Assembly (NCBI GenBank): GCA_905236445.1
Contig: CAJOPQ010000019.1
Coordinates: forward strand, 1 to 19,075
Direction of reading: 5' to 3'
DNA from: an uncultured Clostridia bacterium
Lineage (GTDB): Bacteria > Bacillota > Clostridia > Christensenellales > UBA1242
Length of the DNA stretch: 19,075 bases
The translations under genes and the position numbers were made by a program. The notes under the pieces were generated by a model. That model worked only from the letters and a program-made list of their open reading frames with translations, did not search any database and had not been told where the DNA came from. This document shows, piece after piece, positions 7,779 through 14,612 of the stretch (its first letter is position 1; every line of letters begins with the position of its first letter).

Positions 7779-8060
7779 TTAATTTTTGGAAGTGACATAC
7801 ACAATATCACCAGATTTCGACATATTCTCAACATCTCTTGCATATTCATCTAGATAATTTTCTCTATCTTGATAGAAACTTCTTTGCTTACTGTCTTGTG
7901 CAATTTCTTCTTCTAGGTTAGTTAATGTCGAATTAAGATCGCTATTTTTCTTCTCCAGATTATGAATAGTAGTAAATTGGATAACAAGAGTCAGTAGCAG
8001 TGATATTGCTAGACAAATTACGATTATTGAGATTAATTTTGCCTTCTTTACATTTCCCAT
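7779..8060 (-). CDS. divIC: Septum formation initiator family protein (DivIC/FtsB-like)
   Basis: This is a short bitopic membrane protein of the DivIC/FtsB family, which joins FtsL and DivIB at the division septum. The 93 residues fit. A positively charged start (VKKAK) leads into one membrane segment (about 8-28), then an extracytoplasmic coiled coil (about 32-62, IHNLEKKNSDLNSTLTNLEEE) and a short C-terminal part (YLDEYARDVENMSKSGDIVYV) typical of the family. The stop of yabQ is 2 nt before its ATG, and AGAAGG lies in the end of yabQ. The order yabP-yabQ-divIC is as in Bacillus subtilis, which strengthens the call. Confidence 0.85.
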   Translation of the reverse strand: MGNVKKAKLISIIVICLAISLLLTLVIQFTTIHNLEKKNSDLNSTLTNLEEEIAQDSKQRSFYQDRENYLDEYARDVENMSKSGDIVYVTSKN

Positions 8061-8062
8061 TT

Positions 8063-8428
8063 TTACCTTCTAAGTATTCTACCTAATTTAGAATTGGATA
8101 CAACTCTAATCCTACTCACAACTAGATTATATAATAAATTGTAAAGTTTGGCAAATAATTTTCCTAATGTTTTTCTTTCTAACAAAATTCCTACAAACAT
8201 TAGTAGTATAAGAAAAAATCTATGTACGCCCCAATTAAATATATTTATTGCAATTACATATATTATTGCAATACAGATAGTGGACAGAGCATCTGTTATA
8301 ATTTGCATAAATTTTTTGTTTCCAGTTATTATTCTAATAAATGTAAAAATTCCAAACACAATTCCACATGCAATGCCAACAGCAATAAAGATGAGTGCGA
8401 GTTGCCATTGTTTGTAATACTTCAGCAT
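8063..8428 (-). CDS. yabQ: Spore cortex biosynthesis protein YabQ
   Basis: This is a hydrophobic protein with probable membrane segments near residues 10-34, 45-64 and 68-86, and a basic C-terminal tail (SRIRVVSNSKLGRILRR). Position between yabP and divIC, plus size and topology, identify it as YabQ, which is needed for spore cortex formation in B. subtilis and is made in the mother cell. At 121 residues it is clearly shorter than the Bacillus protein (about 210), as is common in Clostridia. Its ATG overlaps the yabP stop by one base (TAATG), which suggests translational coupling. Confidence 0.82.
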   Translation of the reverse strand: MLKYYKQWQLALIFIAVGIACGIVFGIFTFIRIITGNKKFMQIITDALSTICIAIIYVIAINIFNWGVHRFFLILLMFVGILLERKTLGKLFAKLYNLLYNLVVSRIRVVSNSKLGRILRR

Positions 8429-8715
8429 TATTTAAAGAACCTTTTAAATATATTTCCAGTAAATGTTTTGTCGTATTTAATTGAGTCGAAAGTACCTGTT
8501 GCCTCCATCTCTCCCGTATCTACAATGAGTTTTGTGATATTTATATCGTTGCCAGATATGGTTAATTTTTTACCATTTGTTTTTAAGATCAACATTTTGT
8601 CGTTAGTGCTAATTACCTCTTGTATTCCAGTTAATGATAGTTTACTTTGATTGTTAAGTATAATTGAATAATTAGCTTGCATATTATTTTTAATTTGAGA
8701 TTGATTTGAGTCCAA
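8428..8715 (-). CDS. yabP: Sporulation protein YabP
   Basis: YabP is a small soluble protein of the YabP/YqfC family, found in spore formers. The 95-residue length and the beta-rich pattern with SIILNNQSKLSLTGI, LKTNGKKLTISGNDI and MEATGTFDSIKY fit the family. The start is TTG at 8715, chosen because AAGGAG lies 7 nt upstream and no ATG is available in frame. It is the first gene of the yabP-yabQ-divIC operon and is preceded by a sigma-E-like promoter. YabP is not essential for sporulation in B. subtilis; its molecular role is unclear. Confidence 0.88.
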   Translation of the reverse strand: MDSNQSQIKNNMQANYSIILNNQSKLSLTGIQEVISTNDKMLILKTNGKKLTISGNDINITKLIVDTGEMEATGTFDSIKYDKTFTGNIFKRFFK

Positions 8716-8742
8716 GATTATTCTCCTTTTGATTGTTTCAAT

Positions 8743-8773
8743 ATTATATGAAGAAACTTACAAATAATATAAC
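8743..8773 (-). promoter_or_regulatory. Sigma-E-like promoter of yabP
   Basis: On the minus strand GTTATATT (plus 8766-8773), a 15-nt spacer and CATATAAT (plus 8743-8750) differ by one base each from the sigma-E boxes GTCATATT and CATACAAT. The transcript would start near 8735, about 20 nt before the TTG start. yabP and yabQ are sigma-E controlled in B. subtilis. The -10 also contains TATAAT, but no fitting sigma-A -35 is present. Confidence 0.6.
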
Positions 8774-8847
8774 TTTTCGACATAATTTATTGGATAGAAT
8801 TCCAATGTCTTGATAATAATTACAACAAAAAAAGAGAATTGGGTTAA

Positions 8848-9270
8848 ATGAAAAATTTTTTATTAATATTTATTTTAAGTTTTGTTGCATTGCTTCCAAT
8901 GGGTAAATTTATGATATTTGATAAATATGTAAGCAAGTTAGACGTCTGCAGAACTTATGAGTATTCTTATATGCCAACAGATGATTCTTTGAAGTGTGGG
9001 AGTTTTTACATATCTACTGATATATCAACTTTTTTGCAATTTGGCAAAAGTGTGCTTATTAACAAATCTATTAACTTAGATGAGATTTTTGACACAAACA
9101 ATATAAGTGTTGTCAGTTGCGATATAGTACTAGACAAAAATGTATACTTATTGTATTGTGACGAGCTTCCAAAATTCAAAATATTTGATGGACACAAGTA
9201 CAATATTCAAGTAGTAATAAGCTCTAATGATACCAAGATTGGCTATCCGTCAATTTTCGACAGTTTCTAG
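8848..9270 (+). CDS. Unknown secreted or membrane-anchored protein upstream of spoIIQ
   Basis: I do not recognise this 140-residue protein. Residues 1-21 are a hydrophobic signal peptide or anchor (MKNFLLIFILSFVALLPMG). The rest looks like a small, mostly beta-structured extracytoplasmic domain (VSKLDVCRTYEYSYMPTDD; IFDGHKYNIQVVISSNDTK) with four cysteines (residues 34, 50, 91 and 109). The ribosome binding site is weak (AAAGAG, about 11 nt upstream). It ends 65 nt before the likely spoIIQ start with no terminator between, so it is probably in one transcript with spoIIQ. In many Clostridia the gene before spoIIQ is spoIID; this protein has no visible SpoIID features. A diverged YwmB-like protein is possible but not supported. 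Confidence 0.6.
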   Translation: MKNFLLIFILSFVALLPMGKFMIFDKYVSKLDVCRTYEYSYMPTDDSLKCGSFYISTDISTFLQFGKSVLINKSINLDEIFDTNNISVVSCDIVLDKNVYLLYCDELPKFKIFDGHKYNIQVVISSNDTKIGYPSIFDSF

Positions 9271-9335
9271 AAGTATAAAAGGGAAATTGTTGTAAATAAT
9301 TGCAACATAGAAATTTTGGAGGTTATAAAAAAGAC

Positions 9336-9944
9336 ATGGAGAATGAGAACAAAGAACAACAAACGACGAAAGATTTTTTTAGAGAGAATTTATATTTTTT
9401 CATTTTAGCGGGAATAGTGATTCTATTTAGTATACTTATAATAGTTGCATCTGTTGCATCATCTAATAATAAGAAAGTAACCAACAACAATGTAATTAAT
9501 GAAGAACCTGTTAATGCAATAATAACTTATTATATGCCCGTAATTAATGCGTCTGTATTGAAGGAATATTCTGCCACTGAATTGCAATATAATTCTACAC
9601 TAAAACAATGGGAAGCACACAAGGCTGTTGATTTCTTAGCGTCTTCAGGCAGTGAGGTTAAGGCAATAACATCTGGTAAGGTTATAGATGTGTATACTAA
9701 TTATTTAGAGGGCACTGTTGTAAAAATTCAACATGATAATGGGTTGATAAGTGAGTATGGATCTCTTTCCGATGATGTTAAGGTTAGCAAAGGTGATACG
9801 GTTGCTTCTAATGCAACAATAGGATTTGTATCGGCAAGTGCAAATGCTGAAAGCAACGACGGCGCACATCTGCATTTCACAATGTATGACAACAATGGTA
9901 ATAAAGTAGATCCTGCAGGATTTCTAAATATTTCCAACAAATAA
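9336..9944 (+). CDS. spoIIQ: SpoIIQ-like M23 peptidase-domain sporulation protein
   Basis: SpoIIQ is made in the forespore and pairs with SpoIIIAH across the intermembrane space during engulfment. Numbered from the ATG at 9336, it has a cytoplasmic start, one membrane segment (19-41), a linker, the lead-in YYMPVINASVLKEYSATELQ that marks clostridial SpoIIQ, and a LytM/M23 domain (about 90-198). The zinc ligands are present: H95-x3-D99 and H178-L-H180. B. subtilis SpoIIQ has a broken site, while clostridial ones keep it. The frame also has an upstream TTG at 9300, but GGAGG (9318-9322) lies inside that extension, so ATG 9336 (202 aa; spacing 13) is preferred. Neighbouring yab genes support sporulation over cell-wall turnover. 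Confidence 0.82.
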   Translation: MENENKEQQTTKDFFRENLYFFILAGIVILFSILIIVASVASSNNKKVTNNNVINEEPVNAIITYYMPVINASVLKEYSATELQYNSTLKQWEAHKAVDFLASSGSEVKAITSGKVIDVYTNYLEGTVVKIQHDNGLISEYGSLSDDVKVSKGDTVASNATIGFVSASANAESNDGAHLHFTMYDNNGNKVDPAGFLNISNK

Positions 9945-9959
9945 TGTGTTGCAAATTGC

Positions 9960-9988
9960 TTTACTTAGATTAATTTTCTTTGTATAAT
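9960..9988 (+). promoter_or_regulatory. Promoter of acpP
   Basis: TTTACT (9960-9965), a 17-nt spacer and TATAAT (9983-9988) precede acpP. The start codon is 28 nt downstream. Confidence 0.65.
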
Positions 9989-10016
9989 ATAATTATTACA
10001 TTAATAGGAGAAAGAA

Positions 10017-10247
10017 ATGAGTAAAGATATTAAAACTATGCTAGCAAAGCAATTGAATATTGATGTCAACAAGATAAATAGTGACAGCAGAATTGTTGAA
10101 GATTTAGGTGCAGATTCTCTTGATGTTGTAGAACTATTAATGAGTTTGGAAGATGAAATGGGAATTTCTATTTCTGACGAAGAGGCTTTGACTTTGAAGA
10201 CTGTTGGCGATATTCAGAAACTTATTGACGAGAGATTGGATAAGTAG
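10017..10247 (+). CDS. acpP: Acyl carrier protein
   Basis: AcpP carries growing acyl chains in fatty acid synthesis through a phosphopantetheine arm. The 76-residue acidic four-helix protein has the attachment motif GADSLDVVELLM with S34 as the modified serine. AGGAG lies 6 nt before the ATG. It is not next to fab genes or rnc, which often accompany acpP, and has its own promoter and terminator. It ends in TAG, showing that TAG is an ordinary stop here. Confidence 0.97.
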   Translation: MSKDIKTMLAKQLNIDVNKINSDSRIVEDLGADSLDVVELLMSLEDEMGISISDEEALTLKTVGDIQKLIDERLDK

Positions 10248-10256
10248 TGTTAAATC

Positions 10257-10287
10257 AAGGAGATTATGCGAATAATCTTCTTTTTTT
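10257..10287 (+). terminator. Intrinsic terminator of acpP
   Basis: AAGGAGATTAT (10257-10267) pairs with ATAATCTTCTT (10272-10282) with one G-U pair and a GCGA loop; T residues continue to 10287. Confidence 0.88.
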
Positions 10288-10309
10288 ATTGTTTTGTTGT
10301 AAATAGATG

Positions 10310-10318
10310 TGATATATT
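10310..10318 (+). promoter_or_regulatory. Extended -10 promoter for a leaderless rlmD mRNA
   Basis: TG-A-TATATT (10310-10318) is an extended -10. Transcription is expected about 7 nt further on, at 10325, the A of the rlmD start codon. No ribosome binding site exists in the gap and no good -35 is seen. Confidence 0.55.
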
Positions 10319-10324
10319 ATATAT

Positions 10325-11599
10325 ATGGATATGTTAAAAATAAATAAGTTAGATAGTGATGCTTGTGGTGTAGGTAGAATCAATGGAAGGCCAATTTTGG
10401 TTGACGGTGTGCTACCTGAAGAACTTCTGGAAATCAACAGCTTGGAAAAACATCAAAAATATGATATCGTAACAGACTACAACTTAGTAGTCAAGAGTAA
10501 TGACCGTGTCAATGCGCCTTGCAAATACTATGGCAAGTGTGGTGGTTGTAATTTGCAACATGCATCAATTAAATATCAGAAACAGTTTCGAATAGACAAA
10601 GTACTTAATAATCTAAAATATATTGCTGGTGTTGACGCAACAATAGATAAGTATGTTGAATCGAGTTGTCAGTATAGCTATCGAAACAAAATGGTTTTTG
10701 TTGTTAAAGATTGCCACTTAGGAATGTATCGGATTGGGACACATGAATTTGTTGCTATTGAAGAATGTATTATTTGTAATAATAATATAAGCAAGGCGTT
10801 TGCTGTTGTCAATAATTGGCTTCAAGAGTATAAAGTAGCAGAACTCAATCATGTTGCGATTAGGTCAATTGATAACAATATTGCAATTGTATTAATTGGT
10901 ATGCAAAAGCCAAAAAACATACCTAAATTAATTGAAAATTTACAAAAATGCATAACAAGTAATTTTCAGCTTGTGTTCAACTATAACGATGCCAAGAAAG
11001 ATCTTATCACCAACAACATGGAACTACTAATTGGTGACAATATAGAACAGGAAATTTATGGGATTAAATATCGAATTAGTGCTAATTCATTTGTCCAAGT
11101 CAATTCGGAAGTTTGTCAAAAATTATATGATTCTGTTATAGATTTTGCGAAAGGTGATAATGTAATTAATGCGTATAGTGGAGCAGGACTTCTGACGGCA
11201 ATATTGGCAAAAAAGTGCAAATTAGTATATGCAGTCGAAATTGTAAAAAATGCACATTATAATGCAGAAAAATTAAAGCAAGATAACAAAATCAATAACA
11301 TGTTCAATTTTTGTGGAAAAGCAGAGGAAGTTGTGCCTAGAATATTGGACGATGGTGCAAGTTATACTCTTGTTGTAGATCCTCCAAGGAGTGGAGTGGA
11401 TAATAAACTTATAACCGTTATTAATGAATCAAGCAATATTGACAAAATTATATATATATCATGCAATTCCAATTCTTTGGCAAAGAATATCAAAGCCATG
11501 ACTAATTTCAAAATTGAGGCTCTGCAATTGTATAATATGTTTCCTAATACCTCACATGTGGAGACATTGGTTGTGCTAAGAAGGAATAAGTTAACCTAA
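10325..11599 (+). CDS. rlmD: 23S rRNA (uracil-C5)-methyltransferase, RlmD/TrmA family
   Basis: This enzyme makes 5-methyluridine in RNA using S-adenosylmethionine. An N-terminal TRAM-like domain (about 1-60) precedes the [4Fe-4S] site C66-x5-C72-x2-C75, with C148 as the likely fourth ligand. The SAM-binding domain has NAYSGAGLLTAILAKK and VVDPPRSGVD. The catalytic nucleophile is C380 (YISCNSNSLAKNI), and E413 in SHVETLVVL is the general base. The family includes RlmD, RlmCD-like enzymes and TrmA; the iron-sulfur site favours an rRNA enzyme, but the exact uridine cannot be read. The start has no ribosome binding site and sits where transcription should begin. A second ATG lies two codons in. 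Confidence 0.88.
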   Translation: MDMLKINKLDSDACGVGRINGRPILVDGVLPEELLEINSLEKHQKYDIVTDYNLVVKSNDRVNAPCKYYGKCGGCNLQHASIKYQKQFRIDKVLNNLKYIAGVDATIDKYVESSCQYSYRNKMVFVVKDCHLGMYRIGTHEFVAIEECIICNNNISKAFAVVNNWLQEYKVAELNHVAIRSIDNNIAIVLIGMQKPKNIPKLIENLQKCITSNFQLVFNYNDAKKDLITNNMELLIGDNIEQEIYGIKYRISANSFVQVNSEVCQKLYDSVIDFAKGDNVINAYSGAGLLTAILAKKCKLVYAVEIVKNAHYNAEKLKQDNKINNMFNFCGKAEEVVPRILDDGASYTLVVDPPRSGVDNKLITVINESSNIDKIIYISCNSNSLAKNIKAMTNFKIEALQLYNMFPNTSHVETLVVLRRNKLT

Positions 11600-11641
11600 C
11601 TTGGCTGATGCTTTATTCAATTATAAGATTTGATACTTAAA

Positions 11642-11678
11642 AAAAATATTATTGTCTGCAATTGACAATAATATTTTT
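11642..11678. terminator. Bidirectional terminator between rlmD and mgtE
   Basis: A 15-bp perfect stem (11642-11656 with 11664-11678) has A-runs and T-runs on both sides. It can end rlmD on the plus strand and mgtE on the minus strand. Confidence 0.9.
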
Positions 11679-11683
11679 GTTTT

Positions 11684-13354
11684 TTAAGATAGTATTGCAA
11701 TAGATAACATGCAATATAGAATTAAAGAGACAGCATCAACAATGGTTGTTATAAATGGGCTGGCAACAACTGCAGGATCTAGATGGCACATTTTTGCAAT
11801 AAGTGGAAGTACACAACCAACTAACTTGGCTAGTACAACGGTGAACATCAATGCAAGAGATACAACAGCGCATCTAATAGGTGTATAGCCACTGAAATTA
11901 AATAATAAATTATCAACAATCATAAGTTTTGCAAAGCAGGCAACTGCAAGAGTTGAGCCTAATAGAAGTGATGCTCTGAATTCTTTCCAAATAACTTTGA
12001 ATATGTCTTTTGTTTTTAATTCATTTAATGCTAGCGATCTGATAACAGTAACTGATGCTTGGGAGCCAGCGTTGCCACCGGTGTCCATAATCATAGGAAC
12101 GCATGCAAATAGCACACTGCTAATTGCGTTAAGCTTTTCTTCGTAAGTATTAAGAATAAGGCCTGTAAAAGTTGCACTTATCATAAGAACTAGAAGCCAA
12201 GGGATACGATTCTTCCATATTGTAAAAACACTAGTTTTCAAATATGGTTTGGCGTTAGGCGATGTCGCTGCCATTTTCGCAATATCTTCTGTATTTTCTT
12301 CGACAAGTACGTCCATAGCATCATCAACGGTTACAATTCCGACCAATCTTTTTTCTTCATCAACTATTGGGATTGCAATAAGTCCATAGTTTTGTATCTT
12401 TCTAGATACTTCCTCTTTGTCATCTAATGTGTAACCGTATATTACGCTTTCTTCCATAATATCTTGAATCTTTGCATTATGATCTGCAAGCATCAACTCT
12501 TTTGCAGTTACAACTCCTATTAACTTCCGTTTCTTATCAGTTACATAACAAGTGTAAATGGTTTCTTTGTCTATGGCTGTATTTTTAATTTTCTTAAATG
12601 CGTCTAATACTGTCATAGTTGGACTCAAAGATACAAACTCAACAGTCATAATGCTTCCAGCGCTATCCTTTGGATACTTTAGTATTTCGTTGATATATGC
12701 ACGGGTTTCTGCATCGCTCTGAGTAAGAAGTCTTTTGACAACATTGGCTGGCATTTCTTCTACTATATCTACCATATCATCAATAAACAATTCTTCCATG
12801 ACTGCTTTTAATTCTATGTCATTTAGTTTATTGATCAATTTTTCTTGGACCTCTTTTTCCATTTCGACAAAGGTATCTGCTGCAAGGTCCTTAGGAAGTA
12901 GTCGAAATACTATTGGCAATTCTTCGTCATCTAATTCTTCAAAAATAGTGGCAAGATCCATTTCATTCATATTGGCTAGAAGTGGTTTGAGAGTAGTGAA
13001 ATTTTTTTCTTTAATCATCGCACAGATAACATTCTTTTCAGCTAATCTTACTGCTGTTTCGTTTGGAAGTGATTCGATTATATCCATAGTTTCGTCTACA
13101 GTCACTTCGTCCATTACTTCTTCTAGTTCTTTATCTCTAAGTCCGTCTATTATTTTGCTTTTCAGATTGCTATCGACCTCTAGCAGTATATCTGCAAGAA
13201 AATCGCTATCTAATTCTCGGCACACTAATATAATATCAGTATCATTTAGTGTTGCTAAGGTCTGTGTGGCATCGCTTAATTTCATGTCTGATATTATCGA
13301 TGCAATCTCTTTATAATTTTTTTCGTTTATTAATTTTTGTAATTCTTTTTCCAT
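11684..13354 (-). CDS. mgtE: Magnesium transporter MgtE with duplicated N-terminal domain
   Basis: MgtE is a Mg2+-gated channel of the cytoplasmic membrane. It has an N-terminal helical superhelix domain, two CBS domains (about 232-350) and a membrane domain (about 380-555) with MDTGGNAGSQASVTVIRS (423-440) and DPAVVASPFITTIVDAVSL (526-544), whose D540 corresponds to a pore-region aspartate of the family. At 556 residues it is about 100 longer than usual. The excess is a tandem copy of the N domain: residues 12-106 and 117-211 align without gaps, with about 29 of 95 identical by eye. The ATG has no ribosome binding site, although its leader carries a strong one much further upstream. Transcription ends at the shared terminator. 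Confidence 0.95.
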   Translation of the reverse strand: MEKELQKLINEKNYKEIASIISDMKLSDATQTLATLNDTDIILVCRELDSDFLADILLEVDSNLKSKIIDGLRDKELEEVMDEVTVDETMDIIESLPNETAVRLAEKNVICAMIKEKNFTTLKPLLANMNEMDLATIFEELDDEELPIVFRLLPKDLAADTFVEMEKEVQEKLINKLNDIELKAVMEELFIDDMVDIVEEMPANVVKRLLTQSDAETRAYINEILKYPKDSAGSIMTVEFVSLSPTMTVLDAFKKIKNTAIDKETIYTCYVTDKKRKLIGVVTAKELMLADHNAKIQDIMEESVIYGYTLDDKEEVSRKIQNYGLIAIPIVDEEKRLVGIVTVDDAMDVLVEENTEDIAKMAATSPNAKPYLKTSVFTIWKNRIPWLLVLMISATFTGLILNTYEEKLNAISSVLFACVPMIMDTGGNAGSQASVTVIRSLALNELKTKDIFKVIWKEFRASLLLGSTLAVACFAKLMIVDNLLFNFSGYTPIRCAVVSLALMFTVVLAKLVGCVLPLIAKMCHLDPAVVASPFITTIVDAVSLILYCMLSIAILS

Positions 13355-13533
13355 TGTTATGTTTTTTAAGTCAACAAGAAAAAATTTAACGACTAATTAA
13401 ACATGTACAAAAAAGTATTGTAATGTGAAAGGTTTGTAATCTACACGAACAAGCCGTGATATGATTTTCGCCCGAGATAATCGTCGTTACTTAAGTGTAT
13501 TTCCACGACTTGTTCCTCCTTCATTTTTTTTGA
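13355..13533 (-). promoter_or_regulatory. Long structured leader of mgtE, candidate regulatory RNA
   Basis: From the expected start near 13533 to the mgtE ATG the leader is about 179 nt. A 12-bp stem with one G-U pair (plus 13504-13515 with 13447-13458) encloses 45 nt. A strong AGGAGG (plus 13515-13520) lies at its 5' foot, and a small ORF starts within the stem. A 7-base segment inside the loop (plus 13483-13489) is complementary to plus 13387-13393, which is followed on the minus strand by AAA and six T; pairing would compete with the stem or form a pseudoknot. No M-box (ykoK) conserved sequence is recognised. Confidence 0.45.
13441..13506 (-). CDS. Small ORF in the mgtE leader, possible leader peptide
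   Basis: From GTG at 13506 this ORF encodes 21 residues (MEIHLSNDDYLG, then RKSYHGLFV) and ends in TAG. AGGAGG lies 8 nt upstream, one of the best ribosome binding sites in the window. An in-frame ATG at 13524 would give 27 residues but has no such site. The start codon is inside the 12-bp stem of the leader, so translation and folding would exclude each other. It ends about 86 nt before mgtE. It may be a genuine regulatory peptide or a chance frame over a structured RNA. Confidence 0.35.
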   Translation of the reverse strand: MEIHLSNDDYLGRKSYHGLFV

Positions 13534-13539
13534 TATTTA

Positions 13540-13569
13540 ATTATAACTTTGTATAGTTGTAATTGTCAA
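13540..13569 (-). promoter_or_regulatory. Promoter of mgtE
   Basis: On the minus strand TTGACA (plus 13564-13569), an 18-nt spacer and TATAAT (plus 13540-13545) match the sigma-A consensus in all twelve bases. It places the mgtE transcript start near 13533. Confidence 0.85.
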
Positions 13570-13637
13570 TATTTTTTGCGGAATTTATCATTTTTAACAT
13601 TTTATGAATATGATCTGATAATTGTTTCAAAAGGTTA

Positions 13638-13667
13638 TTGAAATTTGATTATATAATATGTTATAAT
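13638..13667 (+). promoter_or_regulatory. Promoter of the transferase pair-idi operon
   Basis: TTGAAA (13638-13643), an 18-nt spacer and TATAAT (13662-13667). A second TATAAT at 13652-13657 lacks a good -35. The first start codon is 31 nt downstream. Confidence 0.65.
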
Positions 13668-13698
13668 ATAATCGATATTATGTGTGGGAGGTGCTACA

Positions 13699-14604
13699 AT
13701 GGAAGACAAACTTCAAGTAAAAGATTATAATTATCCAATTGATCACTTGTTTGGAATTGATGCTAACGATGCTGTTGCAAAGAATAGAGTAACTAACAAT
13801 GTGTATTTATTTAGTAACGAGAATCTGAAAGATTATTTCAGATGCTTTGATTTTAATGGTGCAACTGTTGCTACTGTTGGCTCTAGTGGAGATCAAGCGC
13901 TTAATGCGATATATTATGGTGCAAATGATGTTACATTAATAGACGGCAACATTCTGTCGCAGGCGTTCACAGAATTAAAAATTGCCGCTATTAAGAATTT
14001 CTCATTCGAAGAATTTAAATCGTTTTATGATAATTATGATTTTACAAAGTATGATATGTATGCAAAGATATCGCACGATCTTAGCCCTGATGCTAAAATG
14101 TTCTGGGACAACTTGTTTTTGGAGGCTGAAGGCGGCGATATAAGTGAGCTAATTGCTCCATGCATGTTTTGTGGAAAAGGTGTGGCTTCATCAAAACAAA
14201 ACTTGAATGCTAGTATGTTCTTTTTGAGTAGAAACCCATATAAACATTTACAAGAGAGATTAAAAGATGCCAATATCAAATATATCTATGAAGATATAAA
14301 TAATTTTAGCAAAGCACTTGATGGTAAAAAGTTTGATTTTATATTCCTATCCAATATTGTTGACTATGTTGATAGAAACAAATTTTGTGGAATTGTATCG
14401 CAACTTGTTGACAATAACCTGGCAGAAAATGGCAAAATACAGGTCAGTTATCAATTCTGTAAAGATGATAATGCGGCTGATGTTTTGAAAAAACGACTAA
14501 TGGAAGAAAAATCTTTGAAGGACATGGAATTCAATAAATATGGAGTGGAAAGTCTTTTTAGATCAGATGGGAGCAAAGTGTCTCAATCATTATTTTTGGA
14601 GTAA
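13699..14604 (+). CDS. SAM-dependent transferase-like protein A (DUF3419/BtaA-like), first paralog
   Basis: This 301-residue protein appears to have a Rossmann methyltransferase-like fold. The glycine-rich loop VATVGSSGDQALNA (57-70) and acidic LIDGN (80-84) would hold S-adenosylmethionine, followed by ELKIAAIKNFSFEEF. A later strand FDFIFLSNIVDY (212-223) fits the fold. The SGDQALN-DGN-ELK pattern resembles the DUF3419/BtaA group, some of whose members transfer the aminocarboxypropyl group of SAM to lipids; the substrate here is unknown. ATG 13699 is preferred over GTG 13684 because GGGAGG lies between them, 7 nt before the ATG. A paralog follows 8 nt after the stop. Confidence 0.55.
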   Translation: MEDKLQVKDYNYPIDHLFGIDANDAVAKNRVTNNVYLFSNENLKDYFRCFDFNGATVATVGSSGDQALNAIYYGANDVTLIDGNILSQAFTELKIAAIKNFSFEEFKSFYDNYDFTKYDMYAKISHDLSPDAKMFWDNLFLEAEGGDISELIAPCMFCGKGVASSKQNLNASMFFLSRNPYKHLQERLKDANIKYIYEDINNFSKALDGKKFDFIFLSNIVDYVDRNKFCGIVSQLVDNNLAENGKIQVSYQFCKDDNAADVLKKRLMEEKSLKDMEFNKYGVESLFRSDGSKVSQSLFLE

Positions 14605-14612
14605 TATAGCAA

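Noticed and set aside
7635..7853. 72-codon plus-strand ORF
   Set aside because: It runs across the initiator tRNA gene and its promoter, antisense to both.
8222..8650. 142-codon plus-strand ORF
   Set aside because: It lies antisense to yabQ and yabP, which have family features, coupling and ribosome binding sites.
8783..8800. Forespore (sigma-F/G) promoter for the gene at 8848
   Set aside because: GGATAGAAT (8792-8800) fits the -10 pattern, but no GTATA/GCATA-like -35 lies 14-16 nt upstream; the CATA at 8781-8784 is too close.
10245..10247. TAG reassigned to an amino acid throughout this genome
   Set aside because: acpP, idi, the oxidoreductase gene and the gene at 8848 all end in TAG at the expected protein end, so TAG is an ordinary stop in this host.
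12735..13316. 193-codon plus-strand ORF
   Set aside because: It is the antisense shadow of mgtE, serine-rich with no domain features, while the minus-strand frame is a clear MgtE.
13355..13533. M-box (ykoK) riboswitch before mgtE
   Set aside because: The conserved M-box segments and multi-stem layout are not recognisable; only one long stem and a small ORF are seen.
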